Below are positions 26,222 to 35,024 of a stretch of 62,368 nucleotides of DNA, in pieces (the stretch's first letter is position 1; the number at the start of each line of letters is the position of its first letter). This DNA comes from Nocardia sp. CNY236. Lineage in GTDB: Bacteria > Actinomycetota > Actinomycetes > Mycobacteriales > Mycobacteriaceae. Location of the stretch: positions 1 through 62,368 of the forward strand of contig NZ_AXVD01000030.1 of the NCBI RefSeq assembly GCF_000482385.1, given 5' to 3'. Made by a program: the position numbers and the translations under genes. The notes under the pieces are model-generated. The model was given only the letters and a program-made list of their open reading frames with translations, had not been told where the DNA came from and searched no databases.

Positions 26222-26620
26222 TCATGGCGGGTCCGCCCCGGTTCGTGGCGGGTTCTGGTCGAGTACCGCCAACTCGTCGTCGGCCAGCAGCCGTGAGCGA
26301 GTCAGAAATCGCACGCCTTCTGGAGCCTCCAGAGAAAACCCGCTGCCCCGACCCCGGACGACATCAACGGTGAGGTGGGTGTGACGCCAGTACTCGTACT
26401 GGTCGGCGCTCATCCAGAACGGGGTGTCCGCATCGAGGCATCCCAGCAGCACATCCGACGCGCCGACCCGAAATTCGCCGCGCGGATAGCACATCGGTGC
26501 ACTGCCGTCGCAGCAGCCGCCGGACTGATGGAACATGACCGGACCGTGCTGCGCAATCAGCCTGCGCAGGAGGTCCGTCGCGCCATCGGTGATGTCGACA
26601 CGGCAGACGGGATCGGGCAT
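26222..26620 (-). CDS. DUF779 protein, partner of aldehyde dehydrogenase
   Basis: The 132-aa protein has the DUF779 cysteine cluster HQSGGCCDGSAPMCYPRGEF near residue 35, probably metal binding, and later YEYWRHTHLTVDVV. Its ATG overlaps the dehydrogenase stop (ATGA). DUF779 genes regularly follow ExaC/ThcA-type acetaldehyde dehydrogenases; the function is not established. Confidence 0.9.
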   Translation of the reverse strand: MPDPVCRVDITDGATDLLRRLIAQHGPVMFHQSGGCCDGSAPMCYPRGEFRVGASDVLLGCLDADTPFWMSADQYEYWRHTHLTVDVVRGRGSGFSLEAPEGVRFLTRSRLLADDELAVLDQNPPRTGADPP

Positions 26621-28137
26621 CAGAAGAATCCCTGAGCATTCGGGGAGTAGCTGACCAGCAGGTTCTTGGTCTGCTGATAGTGGTCGAGCATCATGCGGTG
26701 GTTCTCGCGGCCGATACCGGACTTCTTGTAGCCGCCGAAGGCTGCGTGCGCGGGGTAGGTGTGATAGCAGTTGGTCCAGACCCGGCCGGCTTTGATCTGC
26801 CGGCCGAGCCGGTAGGCGGTATTGACATCTCGGGTCCACACCCCAGCGCCCAAGCCGTAGAGCGTGTCGTTGGCGATTTCCAGCGCCTCGTTGGTGGAGT
26901 CGAAGGTGGTCACCGCGAGCACCGGCCCAAAGATCTCCTCCTGGAATATCCGCATGTCGTTGTGGCCGCGGAAGATCGTCGGTTCCACGTAGTTGCCGTC
27001 GGGGTATTCCTGGACTTTGCGCGGACCACCGCCTACGAGCACCTGCGCACCTTCGCGGCGTCCGATGTCGATGTAGGACATGATCTTCTCGTACTGGTCG
27101 TTGCTGGCCTGCGCGCCGATCATGGTGGCGTCGTCCAGCGGATCTCCACTGGTGATCGCCTTGGTTCGCTCGATGCATCTGGCGATGAACTCGTCATAGA
27201 TCGACGAATGGATCAGCGCGCGCGACGGTGCAGTGCACACCTCGCCCTGATTGAGTGCGAACATCACGAATCCCTCGACTGCCTTGTCCAAGAAGGCGTC
27301 GTCGGCCGACACGATGTCGGGCAGGAAGATGTTCGGACTCTTACCGCCCAATTCCAGCGTGACCGGAATGATGTTCTCGCTCGCGTACTGCATGATCAGT
27401 CTGCCGGTTGTGGTCTCACCGGTGAAGGCGACCTTGGCTACCCGCGGGCTGGAAGCCAGAGGTTTGCCTGCTTCGACGCCGAAGCCGTTCACCACATTGA
27501 GCACGCCGGGTGGCAACAGGTCCGCTATCAGTTCGGCCACTTTCAATACCGATGCCGGAGTTTGCTCCGCTGGTTTGAGGACCACGGCATTGCCTGCAGC
27601 CAGCGCCGGCGCGACCTTCCAGGCCGCCATCAGGATGGGAAAATTCCACGGGATGATCTGACCGACCACCCCGAGCGGTTCATGGAAGTGGTAGGCGACA
27701 GTATCCCCGTCGATCTCGCTGATGCCGCCTTCCTGGGCGCGGATGGCCCCGGCGAAGTACCGGAAGTGATCGATTGCCAGCGGCAGATCTGCCGCCAGCG
27801 TCTCTCGGACCGGCTTCCCGTTCTCCCAGGTCTCGGCCACGGCCAGCATTTCGAGATTGTCCTCGATCCGGTCGGCGATCTTGTTGAGGACATTGGCTCG
27901 CTCGGTAGTCGAGGTGGCGCCCCACGAATCGGCCGCACGGTGTGCGGCGTCCAACGCGAGGTCGATGTCGGCGGCCGAGGATCGTGCCACTTCGCAGAAG
28001 GTCCGACCGTCCACCGGGGAGGGATTCTCGAAGTAGCGCCCCTCGACCGGGGCGGTCCATTCGCCGCCGATGAAGTTCTCGTAACGTGCAGCGAACTCGA
28101 CGACGCTGCCCTCGGTTCCGGGCTTTGCGTAGCGCAT
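26620..28137 (-). CDS. NAD-dependent (acet)aldehyde dehydrogenase, ExaC/ThcA type
   Basis: The 505-aa ALDH has catalytic Cys in [11 protein letters not shown] (about residue 300), catalytic Glu in [13 protein letters not shown] and the NAD-binding [20 protein letters not shown] region. It is full length for the family. It oxidises acetaldehyde or related short aldehydes. The divergent-looking GAF regulator upstream is on the same strand, 140 bp away, and is the likely activator. Confidence 0.95.
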   Translation of the reverse strand: MRYAKPGTEGSVVEFAARYENFIGGEWTAPVEGRYFENPSPVDGRTFCEVARSSAADIDLALDAAHRAADSWGATSTTERANVLNKIADRIEDNLEMLAVAETWENGKPVRETLAADLPLAIDHFRYFAGAIRAQEGGISEIDGDTVAYHFHEPLGVVGQIIPWNFPILMAAWKVAPALAAGNAVVLKPAEQTPASVLKVAELIADLLPPGVLNVVNGFGVEAGKPLASSPRVAKVAFTGETTTGRLIMQYASENIIPVTLELGGKSPNIFLPDIVSADDAFLDKAVEGFVMFALNQGEVCTAPSRALIHSSIYDEFIARCIERTKAITSGDPLDDATMIGAQASNDQYEKIMSYIDIGRREGAQVLVGGGPRKVQEYPDGNYVEPTIFRGHNDMRIFQEEIFGPVLAVTTFDSTNEALEIANDTLYGLGAGVWTRDVNTAYRLGRQIKAGRVWTNCYHTYPAHAAFGGYKKSGIGRENHRMMLDHYQQTKNLLVSYSPNAQGFF

Positions 28138-28277
28138 GGCGGGTGACTCCTCGCTGGTTGCGGGTGGTAATACACGGCGACTCAGCCGTGATACAGGTCA
28201 CTATGCACGGTCAAGGTTGATGAAACATTGAGGAGTGCGTCGCAGCGCGCATCGAATGGGAAACACCTGGGTAGAGT

Positions 28278-29483
28278 TCAGCTCCGCAGCGCGCTGTGCA
28301 GCCGGGCCATGGCAAGTGAGCGCCGACCGTCGCCTGGCGGCAAAAGGGTCAGCGCGTGTTCGTGGATCTCGGCGTCGTGCGGGACTCGTTCACCGAATCG
28401 AAGCGCATGCTCGGCCGACCCGCTGCTCAGCACCGCAGTGCGTACCCCGACCTCCAGGTAGTCGCGCCACTGGGCGATCCCGGGCGTCTGCGACTCGGGT
28501 AGCAGCGGCCCGCGATACAGCTCGACGGCCGTGGTGGTGTCGCCGGCTTCGAGTGCGGCGAGCACTTCGACCGCGTCGCAGGTCAGCGGGCTGGTCAGTC
28601 GGTAGACCCGGCTGGTGATGTCAGTACCGGTCGCACGTCGCAGATGCGACATCTCGGACTTGAGGGTGCTCGCGCCGACCGGTCGATCCCCATATACCGC
28701 GAAATGTAGGCGCTCATGGGTGTATCCCTCGGGTTCGAGCGCCAGCAGTGACAGGATCTCCAGTTGCCTGGGGCGCAGCCGTACCGGCGTGCCGCCGCGG
28801 GTCAGCCGGCCACTACCCAGACAGGTCAGGCGGACTCCCGGTGGTGTGGGTGCCTGGTGGCGCAGCGCGGTCTCTATAGCGGTGGCCAAAGCGCGGGCGG
28901 TGGACATCGCCAGTGGATGGGCGCGGTCCCATGTGGTGGACAGGTCGAGGACGCCGAGTCGACGACCGTCCGCGTCCCGGATCGGTACGCAGTAACACAC
29001 CCACCCGTGTAGGGCCGCCACCAAATGCTCCGCGGAGAACACGGTATGGGGCCGATCGGTGCGCAACGCCAACGACAGCGCGTTCGTGCCCATGTGCGCC
29101 TCGTCCCACCGGCCGCCCGGCGCAAAGTTCAGCTTCTCGGCGCGACGGCGCATGAGCGGGCCGCCGCACGACCACAGGATGGTGCCCGTCTCGTCGGTGA
29201 TCGCCGCGACATAGCCCGCGTCTTCGGTGATACCGCGCAGGTGGTCGCTGAGCTCGGCTACCGGCGTGCGCAGCGGAGAGTCGGCCCAGCGGGCATTCAC
29301 GTCGGCGTCGACGAGGGGTGCCTGCTCGCGTGTGGGATCGACGGTGCGCAACGACCGTAGCCACGATTGCGCGACTTCGCGACGCAGCACGGAATCACCC
29401 TGTGGTGCTCCGGAGGGTATCCATTGGGACCATTCTTGTTCCAGCGCAGCTCGTCGCTGCGAGAGGGAACGGCGCATCACCAT
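28278..29483 (-). CDS. GAF-domain transcriptional regulator with C-terminal winged helix
   Basis: The ~401-aa protein has an AcoR-like N-terminal region with a GAF domain (AGYVAAITDETGTILWSCGG, CVPIRDADGRRLGVLDLST), but instead of AAA+ and Fis domains it has a winged-helix DNA-binding region (RLRPRQLEILSLLALEPEGY). Sigma-54 cooperation is therefore unlikely. It lies upstream of, and on the same strand as, the aldehyde dehydrogenase operon and probably controls it in response to an alcohol or aldehyde. The start is uncertain between 29483 and an ATG 6 bases downstream. Confidence 0.82.
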   Translation of the reverse strand: MVMRRSLSQRRAALEQEWSQWIPSGAPQGDSVLRREVAQSWLRSLRTVDPTREQAPLVDADVNARWADSPLRTPVAELSDHLRGITEDAGYVAAITDETGTILWSCGGPLMRRRAEKLNFAPGGRWDEAHMGTNALSLALRTDRPHTVFSAEHLVAALHGWVCYCVPIRDADGRRLGVLDLSTTWDRAHPLAMSTARALATAIETALRHQAPTPPGVRLTCLGSGRLTRGGTPVRLRPRQLEILSLLALEPEGYTHERLHFAVYGDRPVGASTLKSEMSHLRRATGTDITSRVYRLTSPLTCDAVEVLAALEAGDTTTAVELYRGPLLPESQTPGIAQWRDYLEVGVRTAVLSSGSAEHALRFGERVPHDAEIHEHALTLLPPGDGRRSLAMARLHSALRS

Positions 29484-29637
29484 CTCGCGGATCCTGTGTC
29501 CTCGCTCGGATCGTCTACATCTGCGCTCCATCGTGCCATGCACCGGTCCGGGCGGCGGCGCACCGCGACAGCTGCGCCGGGCGAGTGCCCCTGGTGAGTA
29601 CCGTCGGTGCATTGACATCGAGAGAGGAGTCTCGGGG

Positions 29638-30147
29638 ATGATCAGTGTCGATGTGTTGCTCGACGCCTTCGGGCGGATCCGAGAAGTAGTGCACGAGGCA
29701 GTGGACGGACTGGGGGAGGATCAGCTGTGCTATCGGATCGATCCGGGGGCCAACTCGATCGCGTGGTTGGTCTGGCATCTGACCCGGGTGCAGGACGACC
29801 ACATGGCCGACGCTGCCGATATGGAGCAGGTCTGGACCACGCAGGACTGGTACGACCGATTCGGTCTGCCCATCGACAAGGCGGCGACCGGGTATGGTGA
29901 CGGCCCTGCCGACATCGCCGCCGTTCGTGCCCCGGCCGAGCTGCTCGCCGGCTACTACGATGCGGTGCACGAACAGACTCTGCGATTCGTCCGGACATTG
30001 CGTGACGCCGACTTCGAACGCATCGTCGATACGCGATGGGATCCGCCGGTGACACTGGGGGTCCGGTTGGTCAGCGTACTTGCCGACGATCTGCAGCATG
30101 CCGGCCAAGCGGCTTTCGTCCGTGGGGTGGTCGAGCGCACGAGATGA
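29638..30147 (+). CDS. DinB-fold (mycothiol-transferase-like) protein
   Basis: The 169-aa four-helix protein has the metal-binding histidines of DinB/DUF664: WHLTRVQDDH near residue 41 and DDLQHAGQA near the C-terminus. Actinobacterial members use mycothiol for detoxification; the substrate is not known. ATG 29638 follows GAGAGGAG. Confidence 0.88.
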   Translation: MISVDVLLDAFGRIREVVHEAVDGLGEDQLCYRIDPGANSIAWLVWHLTRVQDDHMADAADMEQVWTTQDWYDRFGLPIDKAATGYGDGPADIAAVRAPAELLAGYYDAVHEQTLRFVRTLRDADFERIVDTRWDPPVTLGVRLVSVLADDLQHAGQAAFVRGVVERTR

Positions 30148-30260
30148 TCACCGATCGGCGCTCGAGGGCAGGGGATCGAGCGCCCCTGGCAGGCGCGGAC
30201 CAGTTCTCGTCCCAGGCCGGAGTATCGACGCGCCAGGCGTGGTCGGTTGGTCGTGAGACC

Positions 30261-30298
30261 GTGGTGGGAGCTCGGCGGACCGATCGAGCTCCCACCAC
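30261..30298. terminator. Bidirectional terminator
   Basis: A perfect 14-bp stem (GTGGTGGGAGCTCG at 30261-30274 with its complement at 30285-30298) and 10-nt loop lies between the convergent DinB and hypothetical genes. Confidence 0.8.
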
Positions 30299-30313
30299 AG
30301 GTTCACCTGTCGT

Positions 30314-30610
30314 TCACAGGACTTCGGCATACATGGTGCCGTCGAGGATGCCGAATTCGACTTGCCCGGGAAACAATGGCCGTGCGCCGGTGGCGTGTCT
30401 GGCGTGTTCGAGCGCGATGGTGTCGGCCGCCCATTGGTGTAGGGGCTCGGGTACCCGCAGGACTCGGTGATCGGTGCAGCGGATGTATGGATAGCCCAAC
30501 CCATCGGCTCCCGATAGCGGGCTGTAGATTTCGAGGGCGGCGATATCCAAGATCAGTCCGGTATGTGTGGCGGAGGCGACGGTCGGCGGCTGCAGTTCGA
30601 TGTCGTCCAT
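30314..30610 (-). CDS. Hypothetical protein, 98 aa
   Basis: From ATG 30608-30610 the frame reads MDDIELQPPTVASATHTGLI and ends FGILDGTMYAEVL. It is acidic and soluble with good codon bias. The frame stays open upstream to 30829, but no better start is seen. Family not recognised. Confidence 0.6.
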   Translation of the reverse strand: MDDIELQPPTVASATHTGLILDIAALEIYSPLSGADGLGYPYIRCTDHRVLRVPEPLHQWAADTIALEHARHATGARPLFPGQVEFGILDGTMYAEVL

Positions 30611-30868
30611 GACCGAAGACGGTAGCTCGAAGTATGCCCAAAGCTCGTGATTCTGTGCGTATGTCTGCGGAGTTTCACGATGGCGCGCTGATGCGCGTGC
30701 TGCGAGCGCGCGCACGAGCGCCGCCGGGTCCCAGCACGGCCGCGAGGTGGGTCTCGACATGCCGAGTGCGAAGCGGGGGTCTACTATCGGGCCGCGTGAA
30801 AAGAGCTGTGCCCGTTGAAAACCCGGCACAGATTCATTGGTGATCGTACTTCGGGAGGATGTTGGGAC

Positions 30869-31072
30869 GTGCTGTATGGAGTGGTAGTGGTCATCGTCGT
30901 CGTGTTGTTGGTCGGGTCGGCCGTGGCGATGGTGTGGGATCCGTTCCGTGATGAAGAGCTGGGTGAGGTCGATCTCGATGGAGTTCGACGAGACACGACC
31001 TCAGCGGCGCATGCCAGCCACAGCGGAGTCGATTGGCCGCGAAAGGAAATGATGCTCAAGGATTCCAGGTGA
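30869..31072 (+). CDS. Small single-pass membrane protein
   Basis: The 67-aa frame starts at GTG 30869 with GGGAGG 10 bases upstream. It has one very hydrophobic helix (VVVVIVVVLLVGSAVAMVW) followed by an acidic and polar tail. Its last 17 bases overlap the convergent LGFP gene. Function unknown. Confidence 0.65.
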   Translation: MLYGVVVVIVVVLLVGSAVAMVWDPFRDEELGEVDLDGVRRDTTSAAHASHSGVDWPRKEMMLKDSR

Positions 31073-31796
31073 TGCGGCCGCCTTGGAAGTCTTGGGCCTT
31101 GCCGTCGTCGTAGTCGTATTCGTCGCTGGTGGGGTAGCCGTAGCGGCCGGATTCGGCGCCTGCGGCTTCCCAGGTCCCGCGGATAGCTCCCCAGACGATG
31201 TGGGCATCGGTGCGAGGAGACCAGTAGATGGCCCCGCCCCCGAAGAGGTTGTAGCGGCCGCTGTCGGTCCGGGCAGGGGTTTCGTCGGTGATGGGAAATC
31301 CCAGCGGGCCGCTCTCCCAACCGTAAGAACCCCACTTCTGGCGGATTGCGCCGCCGATCTGGTGTGCGGCCGTGCCGACGGACCAATAGATGGAGCCGCC
31401 GTGGAAGACGTTGTAGCGGCCCGGCTTCGACGGCGTCGCTCTTTCTCGGGTCACCGGATATCCGAGCTGTCCACTCTCGTAGCCCAGGGTTGCCCACTTG
31501 TCGCGGATCGCTCCACCCACTTGGTGGGCTCCGGTATCGGCCCGCCAATAGATGGAGGACCCGCGCTCGAAGACTTGAAAGCGTCCGCCCCGGGCCGCAG
31601 TGGATTCGGGAGAGATGGGGTCGCCGAAGAACGCGGGTCCGCCAGCCTGGTCGTATTCGACTTCGATGGCTCCGCCGACGTCGTAGGGACCGATGGGGCG
31701 GGCAAGGGCTTCTGGAGTGCCGGCGGCCAGCAGCCCGGCCATCACGGCAACGACGATGGCGACGCCGTGGCGGTGCGGGCGATGGTGCCGTGCCAA
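31056..31796 (-). CDS. Secreted LGFP-repeat protein
   Basis: The 246-aa protein has a signal peptide (hydrophobic core VAIVVAVMAGLLAAG, cleavage after about residue 33) and four LGFP-type repeats of ~50 residues, each with a W-A/G-x-x-G-x-E-S-G core (e.g. LGYESGQLGYPVT, YGWESGPLGFPIT). LGFP repeats occur in mycolata cell-envelope proteins and may tether them to the wall or help lipid organisation. This supports a mycolic-acid-containing host. Confidence 0.92.
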   Translation of the reverse strand: MARHHRPHRHGVAIVVAVMAGLLAAGTPEALARPIGPYDVGGAIEVEYDQAGGPAFFGDPISPESTAARGGRFQVFERGSSIYWRADTGAHQVGGAIRDKWATLGYESGQLGYPVTRERATPSKPGRYNVFHGGSIYWSVGTAAHQIGGAIRQKWGSYGWESGPLGFPITDETPARTDSGRYNLFGGGAIYWSPRTDAHIVWGAIRGTWEAAGAESGRYGYPTSDEYDYDDGKAQDFQGGRITWNP

Positions 31797-31963
31797 GTGA
31801 ACTCCTCGAACATCTGATGCCGGGCGGGGGTGGAGCCGAATCCGTGGTCACGTGCTGGGTTCAACCTACTCTTCGGCACGCTGAGGTCGCCGGATCGGTC
31901 GCGACCCGGGCAGGACGGTGTCCTCGCAGGTGAGGCAGGTCTTGGCGGACTAGAGTGTGGTGC

Positions 31964-32980
31964 ATGACCGAGTCGATGCGAATTGTGCTCGCTTCTCGGC
32001 CGGCGGGCCCACCGATCCCGGAGAATTTTCGGACCGAGACCGTGGACACCCCGGCTCTGCAGCCGGGACATGTGCTGGTGCGGACGTTGTTTCTGTCCCT
32101 GGATCCGTATATGCGCGGTCTGATGAGTACGGCCGAGTCCTATGCCCCACCGCTCGAGATCGGCCAGGTGATGGCCGGCGCCACGGTAGTCGATGTACTC
32201 GAATCTCGAGACCCCTTGCTGGAGGCGGGCGATATCGTGCTGGCCTTTACCGGCTGGCAGACGCACGCGGTGGTCCCTGCCCAGAATGTGCGAAAGCTCG
32301 AACCGACAACCCTGCCGTTGTCGACCGCGCTCGGCGTGCTCGGGATGCCGGGGTTCGCCGCCTACGCGGGTCTGCTCGAGATCGGCAAGCCTTCGCCGGG
32401 CGAGACCGTGGCGGTCGCGGCGGCGACCGGGCCGGTCGGTTCGGCGGTCGGGCAGATCGCCAAGATCAAAGGCGCCCGCAGTATCGGCATCGCAGGTGGC
32501 GCGCGCAAGGTCGCCTATCTGCGAGAAATCGGTTTCGACGCTGCGCTCGATCATCGCGCCCCGGATTTCGCCGACCAGTTGGCGGCCGCTGTCCCCGACG
32601 GTATCGACGTGTATTTCGAAAATGTCGGCGGGGCAGTGGCGCAGGCGGTCTTTCCCCTGCTGAACAAGTATGCACGGGTACCGATCTGCGGCATGATCGC
32701 GGACTACAACGCCACCGGCTCGCCACCGGGTCCGGACAGATTGCCCGCCTTTTATCACCGCATCCTGATCAAGAGTGTCACCGTGCGCGGGTTCCTGCAG
32801 GACGAGTTCGCTCCCACGCTGTACCCCGATTTCCTGCGCGAAATGGGCGAATGGGTCGCCGAGGGTCGCGTTCGCTACCTCGAGGATGTCGTGACCGGCT
32901 TGGACGCTGCTCCTGAGGCTTTCATCGGACTGCTGGAGGGACGCAATTTCGGCAAGCTCGTGGTGAAGGTCGCCGAGTGA
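31964..32980 (+). CDS. MDR-family NADP-dependent oxidoreductase (CurA-like)
   Basis: The 338-aa zinc-independent MDR protein resembles leukotriene B4 dehydrogenase and curcumin reductase: SLDPYMRGLMS at about residue 44, cofactor motif AAATGPVGSAVGQIAKIKGA, and VDVYFENVGG-type DVYFENVGGAVAQAVFPLL. It would reduce alpha,beta-unsaturated carbonyls with NADPH. ATG 31964 preferred over a GTG 9 bases upstream. Confidence 0.93.
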   Translation: MTESMRIVLASRPAGPPIPENFRTETVDTPALQPGHVLVRTLFLSLDPYMRGLMSTAESYAPPLEIGQVMAGATVVDVLESRDPLLEAGDIVLAFTGWQTHAVVPAQNVRKLEPTTLPLSTALGVLGMPGFAAYAGLLEIGKPSPGETVAVAAATGPVGSAVGQIAKIKGARSIGIAGGARKVAYLREIGFDAALDHRAPDFADQLAAAVPDGIDVYFENVGGAVAQAVFPLLNKYARVPICGMIADYNATGSPPGPDRLPAFYHRILIKSVTVRGFLQDEFAPTLYPDFLREMGEWVAEGRVRYLEDVVTGLDAAPEAFIGLLEGRNFGKLVVKVAE

Positions 32981-33300
32981 GCCCCTGCGCATGGGGCCAC
33001 CGCCGCCAGCGATCACCCGGGCGCGGCGGGTCGAAGACCGGGCCGAGTTGGACCGGGCCGAGTCGTGCGCAACGGTGTGTCGCGAAGTAGGTCGAATAGC
33101 GATGCGGTCTAATTGACCACGTCACGCGCAGTGCGACAGTCACCCCACACGCCACAGAGGATACGACCGCCACCTGGGCGGTCGGATCGGCGTGCGTGGT
33201 CGACTCGCAACAACCGTGGCGCGTCGGACTCCCGGCAGCGCAGCTCTTTCTCCCGAACCTGTCTCCAGCAGCACCGCAGTATGCGAAAAGGAGCACGAAC
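32981..33300. other. Intergenic, 320 bp
   Basis: No gene is supported here. A hairpin CGACCGCC-acctg-GGCGGTCG at 33164-33184 may terminate the upstream gene or lie in the leader of the next. The right end holds the AAAAGGAG ribosome site for the gene at 33301. Confidence 0.6.
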
Positions 33301-33585
33301 GTGAGTATCATTCTTGCCTCGCTCCACGAGGTCGTTGTCGCGCAGATAGAAAATCCGACCGCGGAAGCGCCGCCGATGGCCGACAAGTTGATGCAGATGG
33401 GCCGGTATTTCACCTGGTTGGTCCAACTGTCCGGTGTCACCGCGATCACCTATGGCGGAGGCAGATTCGCCTGGGAGAAGTGGAACGGTGGTGGCCTGCA
33501 GTCGCCCAAGATGATCGCCAGTGCTATGGCCGGCGGCGCCGTGGCGACAAGCGCCGGCACGATCATGAACGCCGTAATCGGGTAG
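33301..33585 (+). CDS. VirB2/TrbC-like small membrane protein
   Basis: The 94-aa protein starts at GTG 33301 behind AAAAGGAG. It has two hydrophobic segments separated by a short basic loop (TWLVQLSGVTAITYGGG, then MIASAMAGGAVATSAGTIMN). This layout resembles VirB2/TrbC pilin-like and related actinobacterial conjugation or phage-type membrane proteins. No VirB4, VirD4 or relaxase gene is nearby, so it is an orphan. It could instead be an unrelated two-helix protein. Confidence 0.65.
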   Translation: MSIILASLHEVVVAQIENPTAEAPPMADKLMQMGRYFTWLVQLSGVTAITYGGGRFAWEKWNGGGLQSPKMIASAMAGGAVATSAGTIMNAVIG

Positions 33586-33840
33586 CCCGACGCCATCGTG
33601 ACCACTGCAGTATCGGTCTTCCTCATCGATCGCACACACGTTCGTTGCCGCGGCGGTTAGGCTCGTTGAGGTCACTCGATTGCGGCGATCCATCGTCGGG
33701 TACGGCGAGATCGTCGCGCAGTCGGGTTCGTCCGACCGGGTCGGGTCCCTCCGAGCACGACGACAGCGCACTCCCGCGCGCAGTGTGGTTCTGGCTCCTG
33801 GCAGGCTGACGGTAGAGATCGACATCGGTTGGGCGCCGTT
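33586..33840. other. Intergenic before TerD
   Basis: Together with the following repeat this makes a 329-bp gap between the VirB2-like gene and the TerD gene. No coding frame is supported. Confidence 0.5.
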
Positions 33841-33900
33841 GGCGGCAGCACTGCCGCAGTCGTCAGGGAGGGCGGCAGCACGACCGCAGTCGTCATGGAG
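33841..33900. repeat. Two tandem 30-bp repeats upstream of TerD gene
   Basis: Units 33841-33870 and 33871-33900 are 27/30 identical (GGCGGCAGCAC...CCGCAGTCGTCA...GGAG). They end at the ribosome site of the TerD gene. In one frame the unit would encode a 10-residue GGST-AVV repeat, but that frame is not joined to the TerD frame, so a regulatory role or slippage is more likely. Confidence 0.85.
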
Positions 33901-33914
33901 GAAGGGAGCACGGG

Positions 33915-34451
33915 GTGTCCATCGAACTGCGCGATCACAGCGGTATACCCATCGGTTATCTCGTCATGGCATTGGGCTGGGACCCGATTCGGCGCTGGTT
34001 CCGAGAACGCGACATCGACTTGAACGCTGCCGCGTTGTTGTTTCGTGGCGAACAACTGACCGATGTCGTCTACCACGAGCAGCTGGAATCTCGAGACGGC
34101 TCGGTTCGCCACCACGGCGACAGCACCACCGGTGAAGGTAAGGGCGACAACGAGATCATCACAGTCGACTTGGCCACCGTCCCCGCCGAGGTCTCGACCG
34201 TGCTGTTCCTGGTGACCTGCTACAGCGGCCATACCTTTGCCGCTGTCCGGAATGCGTTTTGGCGCATGGTCGATGGCGGCTCCGACACCGAGATCTCTCG
34301 CCACCAACTCAGCGGCGTCGCTGCCACCGGACTGGTGATGGGTACGGTGGTCCGGGCCGATGGTGGCTGGAAGTTCCGCAACATCAACGAGGGAATCCCT
34401 GCGCAACATCCGGTCGAGGCCGCGCCGTACCTGAGGCAATACCTGGGGTGA
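33915..34451 (+). CDS. TerD-family protein
   Basis: The 178-aa TerD-domain protein reads DIDLNAAALLFRGEQLTDVV, then the acidic calcium-loop stretch GDSTTGEGKGDNEIITVDL and VLFLVTCYSGHTFAAVRNAF. GTG 33915 has GGAAGGGAGC upstream. A different TerD protein is encoded at 13-642. Stress or phage-related roles are known for the family, but nothing here fixes the function. Confidence 0.9.
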   Translation: MSIELRDHSGIPIGYLVMALGWDPIRRWFRERDIDLNAAALLFRGEQLTDVVYHEQLESRDGSVRHHGDSTTGEGKGDNEIITVDLATVPAEVSTVLFLVTCYSGHTFAAVRNAFWRMVDGGSDTEISRHQLSGVAATGLVMGTVVRADGGWKFRNINEGIPAQHPVEAAPYLRQYLG

Positions 34452-34472
34452 GCAACGGCAGTGTGCGGCTGC

Positions 34473-34517
34473 GACATCGGGATCGGCGACATCGGGATCG
34501 GCGACATCGAGATCGGC
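34473..34517. repeat. Three tandem 15-bp repeats
   Basis: GACATCGGGATCGGC occurs at 34473-34487 and 34488-34502, and once with one change at 34503-34517; a partial unit follows. It lies between the convergent TerD and Ddn-like genes and is a simple repeat. Confidence 0.9.
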
Positions 34518-34536
34518 GCGACATCGGGGTGATTCC

Positions 34537-35007
34537 TCAACGGTGGTCGATGTGCAGTCGAACCATGGGTAGTGCCTGCACGGGTGCGCCGGTCGCGTGT
34601 TCGATGACGGCCCGCAGCTTCTTCCAGGCGCGTGGATGCCGACGAATGTACTCGTCGAGTGCCGTCGCGGCCTCGTCGCGGGTCAGCTCGATCGCGGTGG
34701 CCGGCAGGCCACGACGCAGCCCGGTCCACACCCGCGCCCTGGAATGGACTCGAATATTGCGATACCACTGCGCCCGGGCACCGAATCCGGAAACGATAAC
34801 GTATTCGTCGCGCGCGGGGCGGTCGACGACCTCCAACACGACGTAGCGTCGGGCGCCACTGCGCCGGCCGATGTGTTCGAGCATCAAGAGTTTGGGGCCG
34901 AACACGAATCCGAGCCCGGCGCGGTAGAGACGAATGGGTGCCCGAACCAGCCATCGGGTGCGCATGGCACGGGCGCCCAGCGCGCCCGAGGATTCGGTTG
35001 TGGCCAT
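34537..35007 (-). CDS. Deazaflavin (F420)-dependent nitroreductase-family protein
   Basis: The 156-aa Ddn/DUF385 protein contains the family signature HIGRRSGARRYVVLEVV and YVIVSGFGARAQWYRNI. These split-barrel enzymes use F420H2. ATG 35005-35007. It lies 17 bp after the ABC permease gene on the same strand and could be the last gene of that operon. Confidence 0.9.
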   Translation of the reverse strand: MATTESSGALGARAMRTRWLVRAPIRLYRAGLGFVFGPKLLMLEHIGRRSGARRYVVLEVVDRPARDEYVIVSGFGARAQWYRNIRVHSRARVWTGLRRGLPATAIELTRDEAATALDEYIRRHPRAWKKLRAVIEHATGAPVQALPMVRLHIDHR

Positions 35008-35024
35008 GTGAGGCTTCTCCTTTG

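Noticed and set aside
26680..28146. 488-codon plus-strand ORF opposite the aldehyde dehydrogenase gene
   Set aside because: It is the antisense shadow of a clear ALDH gene; no family motif and no ribosome site.
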